Assembly: GCA_031316155.1 (NCBI GenBank)
Contig: JALDRB010000003.1
Location: 124,001 to 188,000, forward strand
Direction: 5' to 3'
Length of the DNA stretch: 64,000 nt
Source of the DNA: Candidatus Scalindua sp.
GTDB lineage: Bacteria > Planctomycetota > Brocadiia > Brocadiales > Scalinduaceae
A program made the position numbers and the translations under genes. The notes under the pieces are model-generated. The model saw only the letters and a list, made by a program, of their open reading frames with translations. It did no database searches and was not told the DNA's origin. Positions 27,947 through 36,829 of this stretch are shown here, piece after piece; the first letter of the stretch is position 1; each line of letters starts with the position of its first letter.

Positions 27947-28012
27947 ATTTTATTCCCTTCTCCTCCGCCCTCCTATGTTGGGTGAGAGGGCGGCTCCGAA
28001 GGGAATAAAAAT
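27947..28012. repeat. Long double-stem palindrome after the IS110 gene
   Basis: ATTTTATTCCCTTC pairs with GAAGGGAATAAAAAT around an inner stem CCGCCCTC/GAGGGCGG. It starts about 40 bp after the transposase stop, so it may be the element's transcription stop or part of its right end. A related GGCTCCGAA..TAAAA string occurs at about 26674-26700 on the left flank. Confidence 0.6.
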
Positions 28013-28347
28013 CACATTTTGATGGTTTAATAATTTCATTTTGGAGTAGACATTTATCATAGGAGCTAACATATGAACCATTTTATGACGATTTGCCTGT
28101 CCTTGACACTTGTTTGTCAAAGGACTAGTTATGAAGATCATGAAAATTTGCTAATGTGAGGATACAGGTGAGGTATGTACACTTTTTGCCAAATCACTAC
28201 GACAATACCGTTATTTATATTCAAATTTCCAAATCTTTCATTTATCCTCCGCTTTTTAAGCAATTCAGAGCATAATTTCCAAGAAACATTTGAATTTTGG
28301 TAATAATTTTACTACCATATACAAAATATCTAATAAGCAAATTTCTA
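28013..28347. other. Intergenic sequence / 5' exon side of the group II intron
   Basis: About 335 bp without a gene or recognised motif. Its last bases, AAGCAAATTTCTA, are the intron's 5' exon and resemble AAGCAATTTCCTA before the second intron copy, as expected for intron-binding sites. Confidence 0.45.
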
Positions 28348-28750
28348 GTGCGCCAGGCCAAGCTTGTGAAGTCCAGTTGGATACAAAACCAATCTGACAA
28401 AGTTAGCCGACCGTCAGAACCGAGTCTTGCATTTATGTTGGTAACAGCGTGAGTGAAGCGTAGACAGGGAGTCAGTAGGCCGTAATCCGAAAGGGTGAAG
28501 GGATTCAGCTCCGAAAATGCTTATGTTGTGGAGTAAGTCGACGTTATTAGGAAGACGGAAGACAGTAACGAGCCATCGAAACAGGCTTGATGGTGGAAAC
28601 TCCACCGGGGTTATAGACCATGGCATGCTGTACAAGGATTTTACAGGAACCTGGGAGAACCTATGCTTTCCTTATGAAAAGGTACTGAAGCCGAGGCAAC
28701 GAGGTAAGAGGAAGAGGCATAGGTAGTCGGATCAACCCATAGTACCGTTG

Positions 28751-30157
28751 ATGTCGGGTAATTCCGAAGGAGGGAAGGGGTTGACAAATAGATGTCTCGT
28801 GGAGGAGAAACAATTGCCGAACACAGAGTCGGGGAATAAATTGTCAACGAAACTGAAACGATTAGCAGAGATAGCGAGGCAAGAACCAACCACGAAATTC
28901 ACATCATTAGCCCACCTATTAGATGAAGAATGTCTGAAGGAAAGTTATAGAGAATTAAATCGAGATGCAGCAATAGGAATTGATCACATTAGCTATGAGG
29001 AATATGGAGTAGACCTTACTGCAAACATATCTGGCTTAGTAAAGCGATTAAAGAACAAGAGCTATAAAGCTATAGATATACGTCGGGTGCTGATACCCAA
29101 GCCAGAAGGAGGAGAACGAGCACTTGGCATTCTTGTACTAGAGGACAAGATAGTACAAAAGGCAGTAGCTAAGATATTGAATGCTATCTATGAACAAGAC
29201 TTTCTCGAAGTGTCTTATGGATTTAGATTGAACAAAAATTGTCATGATGCGCTCAAAGCGCTAGAACTAGCCGTGATAAAAGGAGGAATAAACTACATAT
29301 TAGATATAGATATCAGGGGATATTTTGACAATATGAATCATAAGTGGCTTATGAGGATGTTGAGGGAACGAATAGTAGATCAGACAGTGTTACGACTAAT
29401 AGGGAAATGGCTAAGAGTGGGGATAGTGGCAGAGGGTAAGAGGATACGAAATAAGTTAGGAGTTCCGCAAGGTGGTACAATTTCACCCATATTATCCAAT
29501 ATCTATCTACATTATGTAGTGGATTTATGGATAAAGAAAAGTGTGGCACAGGCAATAAGTGGTAGAATATATCTCATACGTTATTGTGATGATTTTGTCA
29601 TAGGATGTACAGGCAAGCAAACGGCAGAGGATATATGGGATAAACTACCGTGTAGACTGATTAAGTTTGGGCTGGAATTGTCGAAAGAGAAATGTCGCTT
29701 AATAGAATTTGGCAGAAGGGCGTATTACCAAAGTAAGGGTGGGAAGAAGAAGTTGAATACATTTGACTTTCTTGGATTTACCCATTATATGGCAAGGAGT
29801 AGAAGAGGTGGAGTAAAGTTAAGTCGTAAGACGATAGGAAGACGTATGCGCAAAACGCTAATTGTCATGAACAACAAACTAAGGGAGAAAAGAAATTTAC
29901 TCCCTTTTCGCAAACTGCATACGTATCTATGTCGAATTCTAAATGGGTATTACAACTATTACGGATTTGCGGGGAATCTAGCAACCTTGAGAAGATTTGA
30001 ATATGCGATTAGGAGAATGTGGTATAAATGGCTTAATAGGCGTAGTCATAGGAAAAGTTTTAACTGGGATCAATATATTGAGCTACTGAACAGGTATCCT
30101 TTACCTCAGCCGAAGATATTAAAAGGTTATAATTGGATCTACTCGACTAATTTGTGA
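28751..30157 (+). CDS. Group II intron reverse transcriptase/maturase
   Basis: The 468-residue protein has the RT domain with RRVLIPKPEGGERALGI, DIDIRGYFDNMNH, LGVPQGGTISPILSNIYLH and the active site RYCDDFVIG. A maturase/thumb domain follows (HTYLCRILNGYYNYYGFAGN and LRRFEYAIRRMWYKWLNRRS). There is no HNH endonuclease domain. The active-site motif is YCDD rather than the usual YADD. It promotes splicing and retrohoming of its host intron. I start at ATG 28751; the preceding TTG is an alternative. Confidence 0.92.
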   Translation: MSGNSEGGKGLTNRCLVEEKQLPNTESGNKLSTKLKRLAEIARQEPTTKFTSLAHLLDEECLKESYRELNRDAAIGIDHISYEEYGVDLTANISGLVKRLKNKSYKAIDIRRVLIPKPEGGERALGILVLEDKIVQKAVAKILNAIYEQDFLEVSYGFRLNKNCHDALKALELAVIKGGINYILDIDIRGYFDNMNHKWLMRMLRERIVDQTVLRLIGKWLRVGIVAEGKRIRNKLGVPQGGTISPILSNIYLHYVVDLWIKKSVAQAISGRIYLIRYCDDFVIGCTGKQTAEDIWDKLPCRLIKFGLELSKEKCRLIEFGRRAYYQSKGGKKKLNTFDFLGFTHYMARSRRGGVKLSRKTIGRRMRKTLIVMNNKLREKRNLLPFRKLHTYLCRILNGYYNYYGFAGNLATLRRFEYAIRRMWYKWLNRRSHRKSFNWDQYIELLNRYPLPQPKILKGYNWIYSTNL

Positions 30158-30168
30158 ATTTATTTGAA

Positions 30169-30201
30169 GAGCCGTGTGCGGTAATCCTGCAAGCACGGTT
30201 C
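30169..30201 (+). ncRNA. Group II intron domain V
   Basis: GAGCCGTGTGCG and TGCAAGCACGGTTC form the conserved 33-34 nt hairpin with the AGC catalytic triad near its base. It lies 11 bases after the RT stop codon, as is usual, and is followed by a domain VI-like GGGGCGGAGGGAG hairpin. Confidence 0.85.
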
Positions 30202-30285
30202 TGTGAGGGGCGGAGGGAGTAATCCCTACCGTCTACTCGACTCATCTGCGCGGTCGCGACGAGCGGCCTAGGAATGGGAGGGGCT

Positions 30286-32892
30286 ATGAACAGGACGAAC
30301 GAGGCAAACGATATACGGGACAGGCGGAAGGGATTTCACTCAGCGCGGGGAATCGTCAAAGGATTATTTTGGGGTGCTGTAGTTATCTTTTGCCTGATTA
30401 TAAGTTCGGCTCCAAGTGGAGCACAGTGGAAACAATCAAAGTTCGTTATTGGGACGGCGATTGATCCCCCCATTACCGAGACACACGACGAAAGCAAAGA
30501 TCTAGCAGCAATGCTGCAGGCAAGGGCGGCGTATTTTAATCTCCTGAGCGGTTTTGGTATCTATCTGGCGCCCGACTTCAGCGAGCACAGTTATCGTTTG
30601 GGCATCGCGGATAAAGCCGGCCTTAAATCTCTCGTAAGAGACGGGCGATTCATTCCTAGCGAAAATAAGTGTAATCCCCAGTTCCATTTTGACCAGTCGG
30701 TCGCAAACAATTTAACAACTGATTACCTCGGGCTAGATCTTCGACGTAGGCGGGCGATTTTCGGTTATAACATTGTGGACGAACCCTGCCTATGGCCATA
30801 TTACTTTGCTTTCGATGTGACTTTAACCTCGGTCAAACAGTGGATAACGCATCTTAAAAGAAATGATCCCGCTAAATTGCCGTACCTGAATTTCCCGGGA
30901 TTTATCGAAGGAAATTATAATCATCACGAAGATCTCAATTTAAACTGCCGGTTTGATTTCACTGGTTATGACATTAACGACGATGGAATAAACGACAGGC
31001 GGGAGTTTGATCTTGATCACGATGGACATATCGACGTCTTTGAAGACGTGAATGCTAACGGGATCCTTGATCCTGGCGAGGATATTGACGGCGACGGCAA
31101 ACTGGACCTAGTCAGCCGTGAATATCATGAATTGTATTTAGACGCATACCTTAAGGATTCTGATGCTCGGAGGTTGTCAAACGTTGTAGCTTTCGATCAC
31201 TATCCTTTTCTGCAATATGCTCCAAAAGATGTCGAGCAATTCTATAAAGAGGTTGAGCCTGGCACATTTGTCGATACGTTTTACTTCTATAATTTGAGCG
31301 TAGTCAAACAGAAAGCAGGAACCAGACCTTTCTGGGCTCATCCTCAATCGTTGTATCATCAAGTTTCTTGGTTTTTTGGTGGCTATGCTTTGACTGTTGA
31401 TCCGGATCCGGATCACTTAAGGTTTATGGTGTTTGCTCCTGTTGCCTACGGTGCAAAAGGTCTCATGTATTACAGTTACGGGCCTTTATTAGACCCCCCT
31501 AACAACTTTACGGCACTTGTCGACTTTGACAATGCGCCTACGCAGAAATACTCCTATGTGCAGCGAATCAACCATTACATTCGCGACATCGTAGGTCCCG
31601 TTGTCATGAATTCCGTGCATCTCGGCGCCTTTCATAAATCCAAGAAGCCGACGGGGGAAGCGATTCCCGACGATCAAAAGATTACTGAAAGTACACCGCT
31701 TGTCGCCGATGTCAGCGACGACAACATTCTGATCGGCCTATTCAGGGATGCAACTAACTATTATGTCTTGGTCGTCAACAAGAGCCTGTACCTCACCGCT
31801 TCGACAGTCGTGCTGACGCTGAAAGGCGGCTGGCGAAATAAAATTCAACTGGCTCCCAGCGTTGTGTCCTATAGAGAGGGTGACACCTATTTTTCGTGTC
31901 CCACCTCTTATGATGCGACGACCAACACCACGCTGGTCGCCATCCCTCCATTAGCCGGTGGCGAAGGGAGACTGCTCAAGATCGCAGCGACCAACATCTT
32001 CGCCGATCTGATCGGCGACAAGGACAGTTTTCATTCTGGAGACGTTGCTGATGTGACAAGGAAATCGCCCTGGCTGATCGCAAACCTTGGCACGATAGGC
32101 GGGATTCCTGGGTATTTGCCTGAGGTCGACCTCGATGTGTTTAGCTCTAATCGTCCGGTAGGCCTGACGCATGTACTTCCGACCAACGGGATTATTGCGA
32201 CGGCGACACTGAGATTTCAACTCAGATCGAACGATCTGCTGGTTTACAACGATACGATTCTGTTTGATGACTCAGTATCAGAAGGCCCGGGGCAGCCTTA
32301 CTTGCCGTACATCGCGTTGAGCGACCTGTTAGGAAGGGAGCCACAGGCGGGTGAAACGGAGTTCTACGAAGTGGACCTGAGCAGAGTTCCGATCCGTACC
32401 CGCGACACATCTGGCGGTCCGGATGAGTATCGAAACTTTTTACCGTTGCTGGCGGATGGCGAATTCAACCTAATCTTCCTGGACGACGTGGCGGTGGACT
32501 ATTCGGAACTGAGAGTCATCTACGCCGATGCGCAGTCCCTGGTCAGCTTTGAAGCGCTCCGGCCAACCTCTCCTCCCTCGACAACGGACACGACGGACTG
32601 CCCTGTAGAGTTTGCGGGGAAATATTTTTTTGACGCGCTACTGACGAATAGAAGCGGGCTGACGCTTTCAGATATTCGGATAGGGATAGACGAGCTCAGC
32701 AATGAGAATTTGCTTCTCAGTACGGACAAAGAGCGGTTGGAAGCGAGCGAGTGGTTCGACGTGCCAGCAACGGGTGGGTATGCCGATGGGACGTTGAAGC
32801 AGGGCGAGAGTGTCATTGTGCCGTTCACGGTGTGCATGAAAGTGTGGCAGCCGTTCAGGTTGTTCGTCAACGTGGCGGGGACTGCGCACTAA
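30286..32892 (+). CDS. Large secreted protein, glycoside-hydrolase-like with calcium-binding loops
   Basis: The 868-residue product has an N-terminal hydrophobic export signal (KGLFWGAVVIFCLIISSAPSGA). About 200-250 is a string of dockerin/EF-hand-like loops (DINDDGINDRREFD, DLDHDGHIDVFEDVNANG, DIDGDGKLD). The flanking region reads as a TIM-barrel hydrolase-like fold (NIVDEP near 170, VVAFDHYPF near 300, FWAHPQSLYH near 345 and GAKGLMYYSYGP near 390). The C-terminal 300 residues look like beta-sandwich domains. I cannot assign an enzyme family. ATG 30286 has GGAGG upstream. Its GC-richer composition and position just behind the intron suggest transfer. Confidence 0.65.
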   Translation: MNRTNEANDIRDRRKGFHSARGIVKGLFWGAVVIFCLIISSAPSGAQWKQSKFVIGTAIDPPITETHDESKDLAAMLQARAAYFNLLSGFGIYLAPDFSEHSYRLGIADKAGLKSLVRDGRFIPSENKCNPQFHFDQSVANNLTTDYLGLDLRRRRAIFGYNIVDEPCLWPYYFAFDVTLTSVKQWITHLKRNDPAKLPYLNFPGFIEGNYNHHEDLNLNCRFDFTGYDINDDGINDRREFDLDHDGHIDVFEDVNANGILDPGEDIDGDGKLDLVSREYHELYLDAYLKDSDARRLSNVVAFDHYPFLQYAPKDVEQFYKEVEPGTFVDTFYFYNLSVVKQKAGTRPFWAHPQSLYHQVSWFFGGYALTVDPDPDHLRFMVFAPVAYGAKGLMYYSYGPLLDPPNNFTALVDFDNAPTQKYSYVQRINHYIRDIVGPVVMNSVHLGAFHKSKKPTGEAIPDDQKITESTPLVADVSDDNILIGLFRDATNYYVLVVNKSLYLTASTVVLTLKGGWRNKIQLAPSVVSYREGDTYFSCPTSYDATTNTTLVAIPPLAGGEGRLLKIAATNIFADLIGDKDSFHSGDVADVTRKSPWLIANLGTIGGIPGYLPEVDLDVFSSNRPVGLTHVLPTNGIIATATLRFQLRSNDLLVYNDTILFDDSVSEGPGQPYLPYIALSDLLGREPQAGETEFYEVDLSRVPIRTRDTSGGPDEYRNFLPLLADGEFNLIFLDDVAVDYSELRVIYADAQSLVSFEALRPTSPPSTTDTTDCPVEFAGKYFFDALLTNRSGLTLSDIRIGIDELSNENLLLSTDKERLEASEWFDVPATGGYADGTLKQGESVIVPFTVCMKVWQPFRLFVNVAGTAH

Positions 32893-33012
32893 GAAGAGTG
32901 TCCTGAGGGTCACCTATTGAGATAACCGTCAAGTACAAAACAGATTTTTTCTACCAGATGATTCCTCAAATAATTGATTAATCAAATTACTTTAAAGTTA
33001 CACTAATATAAA

Positions 33013-33052
33013 AATACTTTTACCCTTCACCAATAGAGAGGGTAAAAGTATT
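33013..33052 (+). terminator. Strong intrinsic terminator
   Basis: AATACTTTTACCCT pairs perfectly with AGGGTAAAAGTATT and is followed by a run of T. It lies 120 bp after the secreted-protein gene. If the IS1111-type element extends to 32957, this hairpin would instead belong to that element's non-coding end. Confidence 0.75.
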
Positions 33053-33081
33053 TTTTGTTTCCAACAAACTTTTTAATATAA

Positions 33082-33252
33082 ATCCGTCGATTCCACTATC
33101 GTAAGAAGCTCTGGATTTATAAGCACCAGTCTTCAGTCACCTATTGGCAGCATCCGCTTTACAAGGATCTGCATGATATTCTCGGAAGCGACTCCTCACT
33201 AATCAAACCTCGGGAAGCTATCCTTAAAAAAGGATACTTCAGACCCCACTGA
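33082..33252 (+). pseudogene. 3' remnant of an unidentified gene
   Basis: A plus-strand frame without a start reads RRFHYRKKLWIYKHQSSVTY, then WQHPLYKDLHDILG and AILKKGYFRPH before a stop. The composition looks like real protein, but I cannot name the family. Its stop overlaps the end of the IS1111-type transposase on the other strand by 14 bp. It may be a gene tail cut by the element, or chance sequence inside the element's non-coding end. Confidence 0.3.
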
Positions 33253-34285
33253 GTGCAGGAGGCGCCACCGACTGGATTTTAGATTTTTTTGTATCAAGAT
33301 AAAATGGCCTCTGTTCTTTAAGTACATGATAGACAATCTTGAGCATCTCCCTGGCAAGGGCTACCTTGGCAGTATTATGCCCTTTTCTCTTCTTGAGTGT
33401 TTCATATTTATCCTGCATCTTTGGAATAGCTTTTATAAAATGATAAACATTTTCTATCAATATCCATTGGAGATTTTTACTCCTGTTCTTGTTTAACGGT
33501 CCATGGAAGGTTTTGTTTGCACTCGCACTGACACAAGGGGCAAGCCCTGCATACGCACATAACCGGTTAAACGAAGCGAAACGAGAGATATCTATGATTT
33601 CCGATTTGATTAAGGCTGCGGAAAAGTGGCCAATACCTGGAATGCTCATTAAATGAGACATATGAAAATCATTTCTGGATACTGACAATACTTCTTTTTC
33701 TGTATTCTTCAGTTTTTGTGTTAATTCCTGGATTCTCTCGCTATAATTTTTTACTAAAATACAGTAAATATGTGGTGTATTTTTCACAGGAATAGACGTG
33801 AGCTTTTTTGCCGTGGTAAAATCACCGTTGGAGTTAATTCCTAATTTATCCAACAATGCTTTTAATCGGATAATGTTTCGCGAACGGTCCATAACAAGTC
33901 TCATTCGATAGCGGAGTAATTCTCGTACCTGCCGGGTATGCTGATCGGCAATGGCAACCACCGGCAGAAATCCTTTTTGTAGAATATGTGCGATTAATCG
34001 TGCATCTATTTTGTCGGTCTTCTTATGTCTTTTTGCAAATGCCTTCAGTTCATAGGAATTTGCAAGGAGAACTTCTTGAGCATATTCTTGTGCAAGATCA
34101 ACAAAGTAATACCAGTTATAGGTGGCTTCGACTGCGAGGGCAAAAGGTTTTGGTATTTGTTCAAAATATTTTCTTAAGATTTCAGGTTTGTTTACTATAT
34201 TTTTACTATCAACTTTTTTACCTGTTGAATCTATAATATAAAACCAGGATGTTTCTTTGTGTAAGTCAACGCCTACGTAATACAT
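33239..34285 (-). CDS. IS110-family transposase (IS1111-type)
   Basis: The 348-residue protein has the DEDD domain with YYVGVDLHKETSWFY, ALAVEATYNWYYFVD and KKTDKIDARLIAHIL. The Transposase_20 domain contains MSIPGIGHFSAALIKSEI and YAGLAPCVSASANK. The frame is intact and ATG 34285 has a strong AAGGAGG eight bases upstream. It shares little direct similarity with the IS110-type transposase at 26890, so these are separate acquisitions. Confidence 0.9.
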   Translation of the reverse strand: MYYVGVDLHKETSWFYIIDSTGKKVDSKNIVNKPEILRKYFEQIPKPFALAVEATYNWYYFVDLAQEYAQEVLLANSYELKAFAKRHKKTDKIDARLIAHILQKGFLPVVAIADQHTRQVRELLRYRMRLVMDRSRNIIRLKALLDKLGINSNGDFTTAKKLTSIPVKNTPHIYCILVKNYSERIQELTQKLKNTEKEVLSVSRNDFHMSHLMSIPGIGHFSAALIKSEIIDISRFASFNRLCAYAGLAPCVSASANKTFHGPLNKNRSKNLQWILIENVYHFIKAIPKMQDKYETLKKRKGHNTAKVALAREMLKIVYHVLKEQRPFYLDTKKSKIQSVAPPALSGV

Positions 34286-34360
34286 GATGGTTCCTCCTTA
34301 GCTGTTAAATGTTTTCGGATTTTGTCATCCTTATTTTAACAGCTTATGTGAGGAATCATC

Positions 34361-34690
34361 TCTCATATTATCAGACCTTGAAAGCAGTAAAATAGTAGCA
34401 GGAGGATAGGCAATTGATTGACAATGAAAAATTAAAGAGCGTCGATGCTCATTAATGTCTCGTGATGTAACCATGAAAAACGAAAGGAGACATACAATAA
34501 AGGGGTCGATTCCATTCTTGGCTACATAATGGAAACAAAGTGCACTGTTAATCATGGCACGAGTACTAAGAATAGAATATTTAGGTGAGCGGTAATTAAT
34601 CCGGGAGCTAACCTGTAAAAACTATAGAAAAACAAAGAGCGAAATAATGAAAGTTGAATTATGAATCTGTGATAGTTTAAAAAATCAAAT
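34361..34690. other. Degenerate intergenic region
   Basis: About 330 bp without an intact gene. The only recognisable piece is a possible REP-associated transposase start at 34554. Confidence 0.4.
34554..34595 (+). pseudogene. Possible remnant of a REP-associated tyrosine transposase start
   Basis: The 13-codon frame MARVLRIEYLGER ends in a stop. It resembles the usual N-terminus of REP-associated (Y1, RAYT-like) transposases, 'MARxxRIExxGxxYH'. No catalytic part remains nearby. The match is very short and so weak, but it is of interest because the window is full of REP-like palindromes. Confidence 0.25.
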
Positions 34691-34775
34691 TATACTAAAA
34701 CCGATTTGGTTTTCGGTTTTACCTGTCTGCGTGCATCGCACAGGCAGGTTCGAAAACCATAATCAAATGAGTATA
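34691..34775 (+). repeat. Interspersed repeat family B, copy 6 (internally deleted)
   Basis: Both ends (TATACTAAAACCG and ATGAGTATA) and the nested CTGTCTGCGTG..CGCACAGGCAG palindrome are present. The 80-bp conserved core between the palindrome and the right end is missing, giving an 85-bp derivative. Confidence 0.8.
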
Positions 34776-34959
34776 GTTTGGTAAAGTAGCCATGCTTTTC
34801 TTTTCATCTTTGTTATAATCATAGCTTAGGAAGGGCTTATCAAGTGATAAAAGCGGGAGTTAATTGATTATTGATAAATATCTTTTCTCTGTCCAACTGT
34901 TATGAAAGTTCTACTTTATCTAGAATACACGGCTTTCCAATCAAAAAACAAGCTCTAGT

Positions 34960-36829
34960 CCTTATGCAAGCGTGATTTTTAACAAAGAGAGTTGAAGAGG
35001 TTTGAAATACCCCATTTTACTGGTTAAAATAGGATTTCTCAAAAAACCAATAACCAGCAAAAGGGGCATTTCAGATGAACAAAAAATTACGAAAGAAGTA
35101 TACCAAAACACTCAAGAGAAAGAAACGAGAAATTAAAAAACGACTGCAGAGGAAGCAGTGGGAGGAACAACCCCAACCGATGTTCACCGCCAGGAATATC
35201 CATTACGAAATAGCAGAGAAGACACAGGCAATCAACTGCGGAGGAATAGGAGCAATACATCAAATGGTACTGAAGAGTGGTTTGGTACACGAGATTAACC
35301 GGCAGGTCCAATTACTGAAAAGCCATATTCCCTACCACGAGTCAGATCATGTATTGAATATAGCATACAATGTCCTTTGCGGAAATATACGATTAGAGGC
35401 ACATAGAGTTGAACCGACAGGATACGGGGTACCTCAATGCAATAGGAGCGCAGAGGATACCGGATCCGACGACAGCGGGGGATTTTACCCGTCGATTTAA
35501 GAAAGCGGATATCCTGAGACTGATGGAGTGCATCAATACCGCACGCATTCGCGTATATGGAAAGAGAGCAGGAAGGATTCCATGGAGGAGGCACTGATAG
35601 ATGTAGATGGTACGATAGCAAAAACGTATGGAGAGTGCAAGGAGGGAATAGATGTATCGTATAAGGGGATATGGGGGCATGCGCCGCTGGTGATATCGCT
35701 GGGGAACACGAAGGAGGTGTTGTATCTGGTGAATCGTCCGGGAACAGGCCGAGCCATGACGGTTGTGTGGAGTGGATAGACCGCGATAGGATTGGTGAAG
35801 CTGATACGCGAAGAGGGTATGTATCAGAGGAGATACGGATTTTTCCTTAACGGGAAATTTTGATCGTTGGTCTGAGCAGGCAGACTTTGTGTTTGGTATG
35901 AATGCTCATGCGGTGTTGGAAAGACGGGCAGGGGAGCTATCGAAGGAATCATGGAAGGAGATAAGGCGTAAACCGAAATACACGGTAAAGACCAACGAGA
36001 GAAAGAGGCCAGAGAGGGTAAAAGAGCGGATCGTGGAAGAGCGAGGGTATAAGAATATTTGTCTTGAGGAAGAGCACGTGGGAGAGTTTGCGTATCGACC
36101 GGTGAAGTGTGAGAAGAGGTATCGAGTGGTAGTGGTCAGAAGACCTTGAGAGTAGAAAGGGGTCAGATGAGATTATTTGATGACGTACGATACTTTTTTT
36201 ACATTACAACCCTGAGCGATATACCGGCAGAGGAAGTAGTGGAGTTAGCAAATGGGCGATGCAATCAGGAGAATGTGGTAGAGCAGTTAAAGAACGGGTA
36301 AATGCGATGAAGATGCCGGTAAGAGATTTGGAGAGTAACTGGGCTTATATGGTAATAACAGCGCTGGCGTGGAATATAAAGGCGTGGTTTGGGATGTTAA
36401 TGCCCGACAAGGCAAGGGGTACACAGGTTGTGAAGATGGAATTTCGGAGGTTTCTTAACACACTGATTTTGCTGCCGTGTCAAATTATCAAAACGGGGAG
36501 AAAGATCTTGTATCGTGTTCTTGGGTACAATGACTGGTTGCAGGATTTCTTTGCTACCTGGGAGCGGATCAGAAAACTGAAGATATGCATGAGAGGGTAA
36601 CAAGATTTTGTGAGAAAAATGAATGGAGTTAAAAGTCTGCGGGATTGGTACATCAACATTGTATCATGACACAGTGATATTGTCTGTTCATAGTGGTATT
36701 TTTACGAATTCGAGAAGTTTTACAAACAAAAAAAGTATTGAGAGATGCATAAGGGATCAAACAAGCAACCAATTATTGATTAAAATATTATGAGTACGTG
36801 TGTGGTTAATAAACCTCGCTTGTTTTAGG
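34960..36829 (+). mobile_element. IS1380-like insertion sequence, copy 1
   Basis: The imperfect inverted ends are CCTTATGCAAGCG at 34960 and, on the other strand, CCTAAAACAAGCG ending at 36829. Both sides show TCTAGT directly outside (34954-34959 and 36830-36835). The second copy, inverted, is at 61712-63563. The IS adjoins the 5' half of a disrupted group II intron on its right. Confidence 0.8.
35075..36600 (+). pseudogene. IS1380-family transposase, broken by several frameshifts
   Basis: Reading frames join in the order KTQAINCGGIG, YHESDHVLNIAYNVL and NAIGAQRIPDPTTAGDFTRR. Then come IDVDGTIAKTYGECKEGIDV (the first DDE aspartates), WGHAPLVISLGNTKEVLYLV and NRPG, LFDDVRY and NGRCNQENVVEQLKN (the glutamate region). 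This is the plan of IS1380-type DDE transposases. Frame changes occur near 35400, 35570, 35750, 35860, 36150 and 36300, so this copy is inactive unless the sequence is error-rich. Confidence 0.8.

Larger units (their letters stand above)
28348..30241 (+). mobile_element. Complete group II intron with reverse transcriptase
   Basis: The intron opens with GTGCGCCAGGCC at 28348, a typical group II 5' end (GUGYG). About 400 bases of structured RNA (domain I region) precede the RT gene, domain V is at 30169-30201 and the 3' end falls at about 30241 (..CTACTCGAC). A second copy of the same intron exists in two halves at 36830-37623 and 63564-64000. The 5' half is almost identical to this copy, so mobility was recent. 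Exact 3' boundary by inspection is uncertain by a few bases. Confidence 0.85.
32957..34360 (-). mobile_element. IS1111-type element of the IS110 family (boundaries tentative)
   Basis: A perfect 12-bp inverted repeat, GATGATTCCTCA at 32957-32968 and TGAGGAATCATC at 34349-34360, brackets the transposase gene. The IS1111 group differs from the IS110 group in having subterminal inverted repeats and a non-coding, bridge-RNA-bearing end downstream of the transposase. Here 75 bp lie upstream and about 280 bp downstream, which fits. A second palindrome, AGCTGTTAA/TTAACAGCT (34300-34344), lies in the leader. Confidence 0.5.

Noticed and set aside
28517..28726. 69-codon frame in the intron and its twin at 37245-37454
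   Set aside because: They fall in the structured 5' RNA part of the group II intron and are conserved only because the intron is.
9344..34775. Repeat family B considered as CRISPR or riboswitch-like
   Set aside because: Copies are 85-170 bp, widely spaced, in both orientations and not separated by regular spacers.
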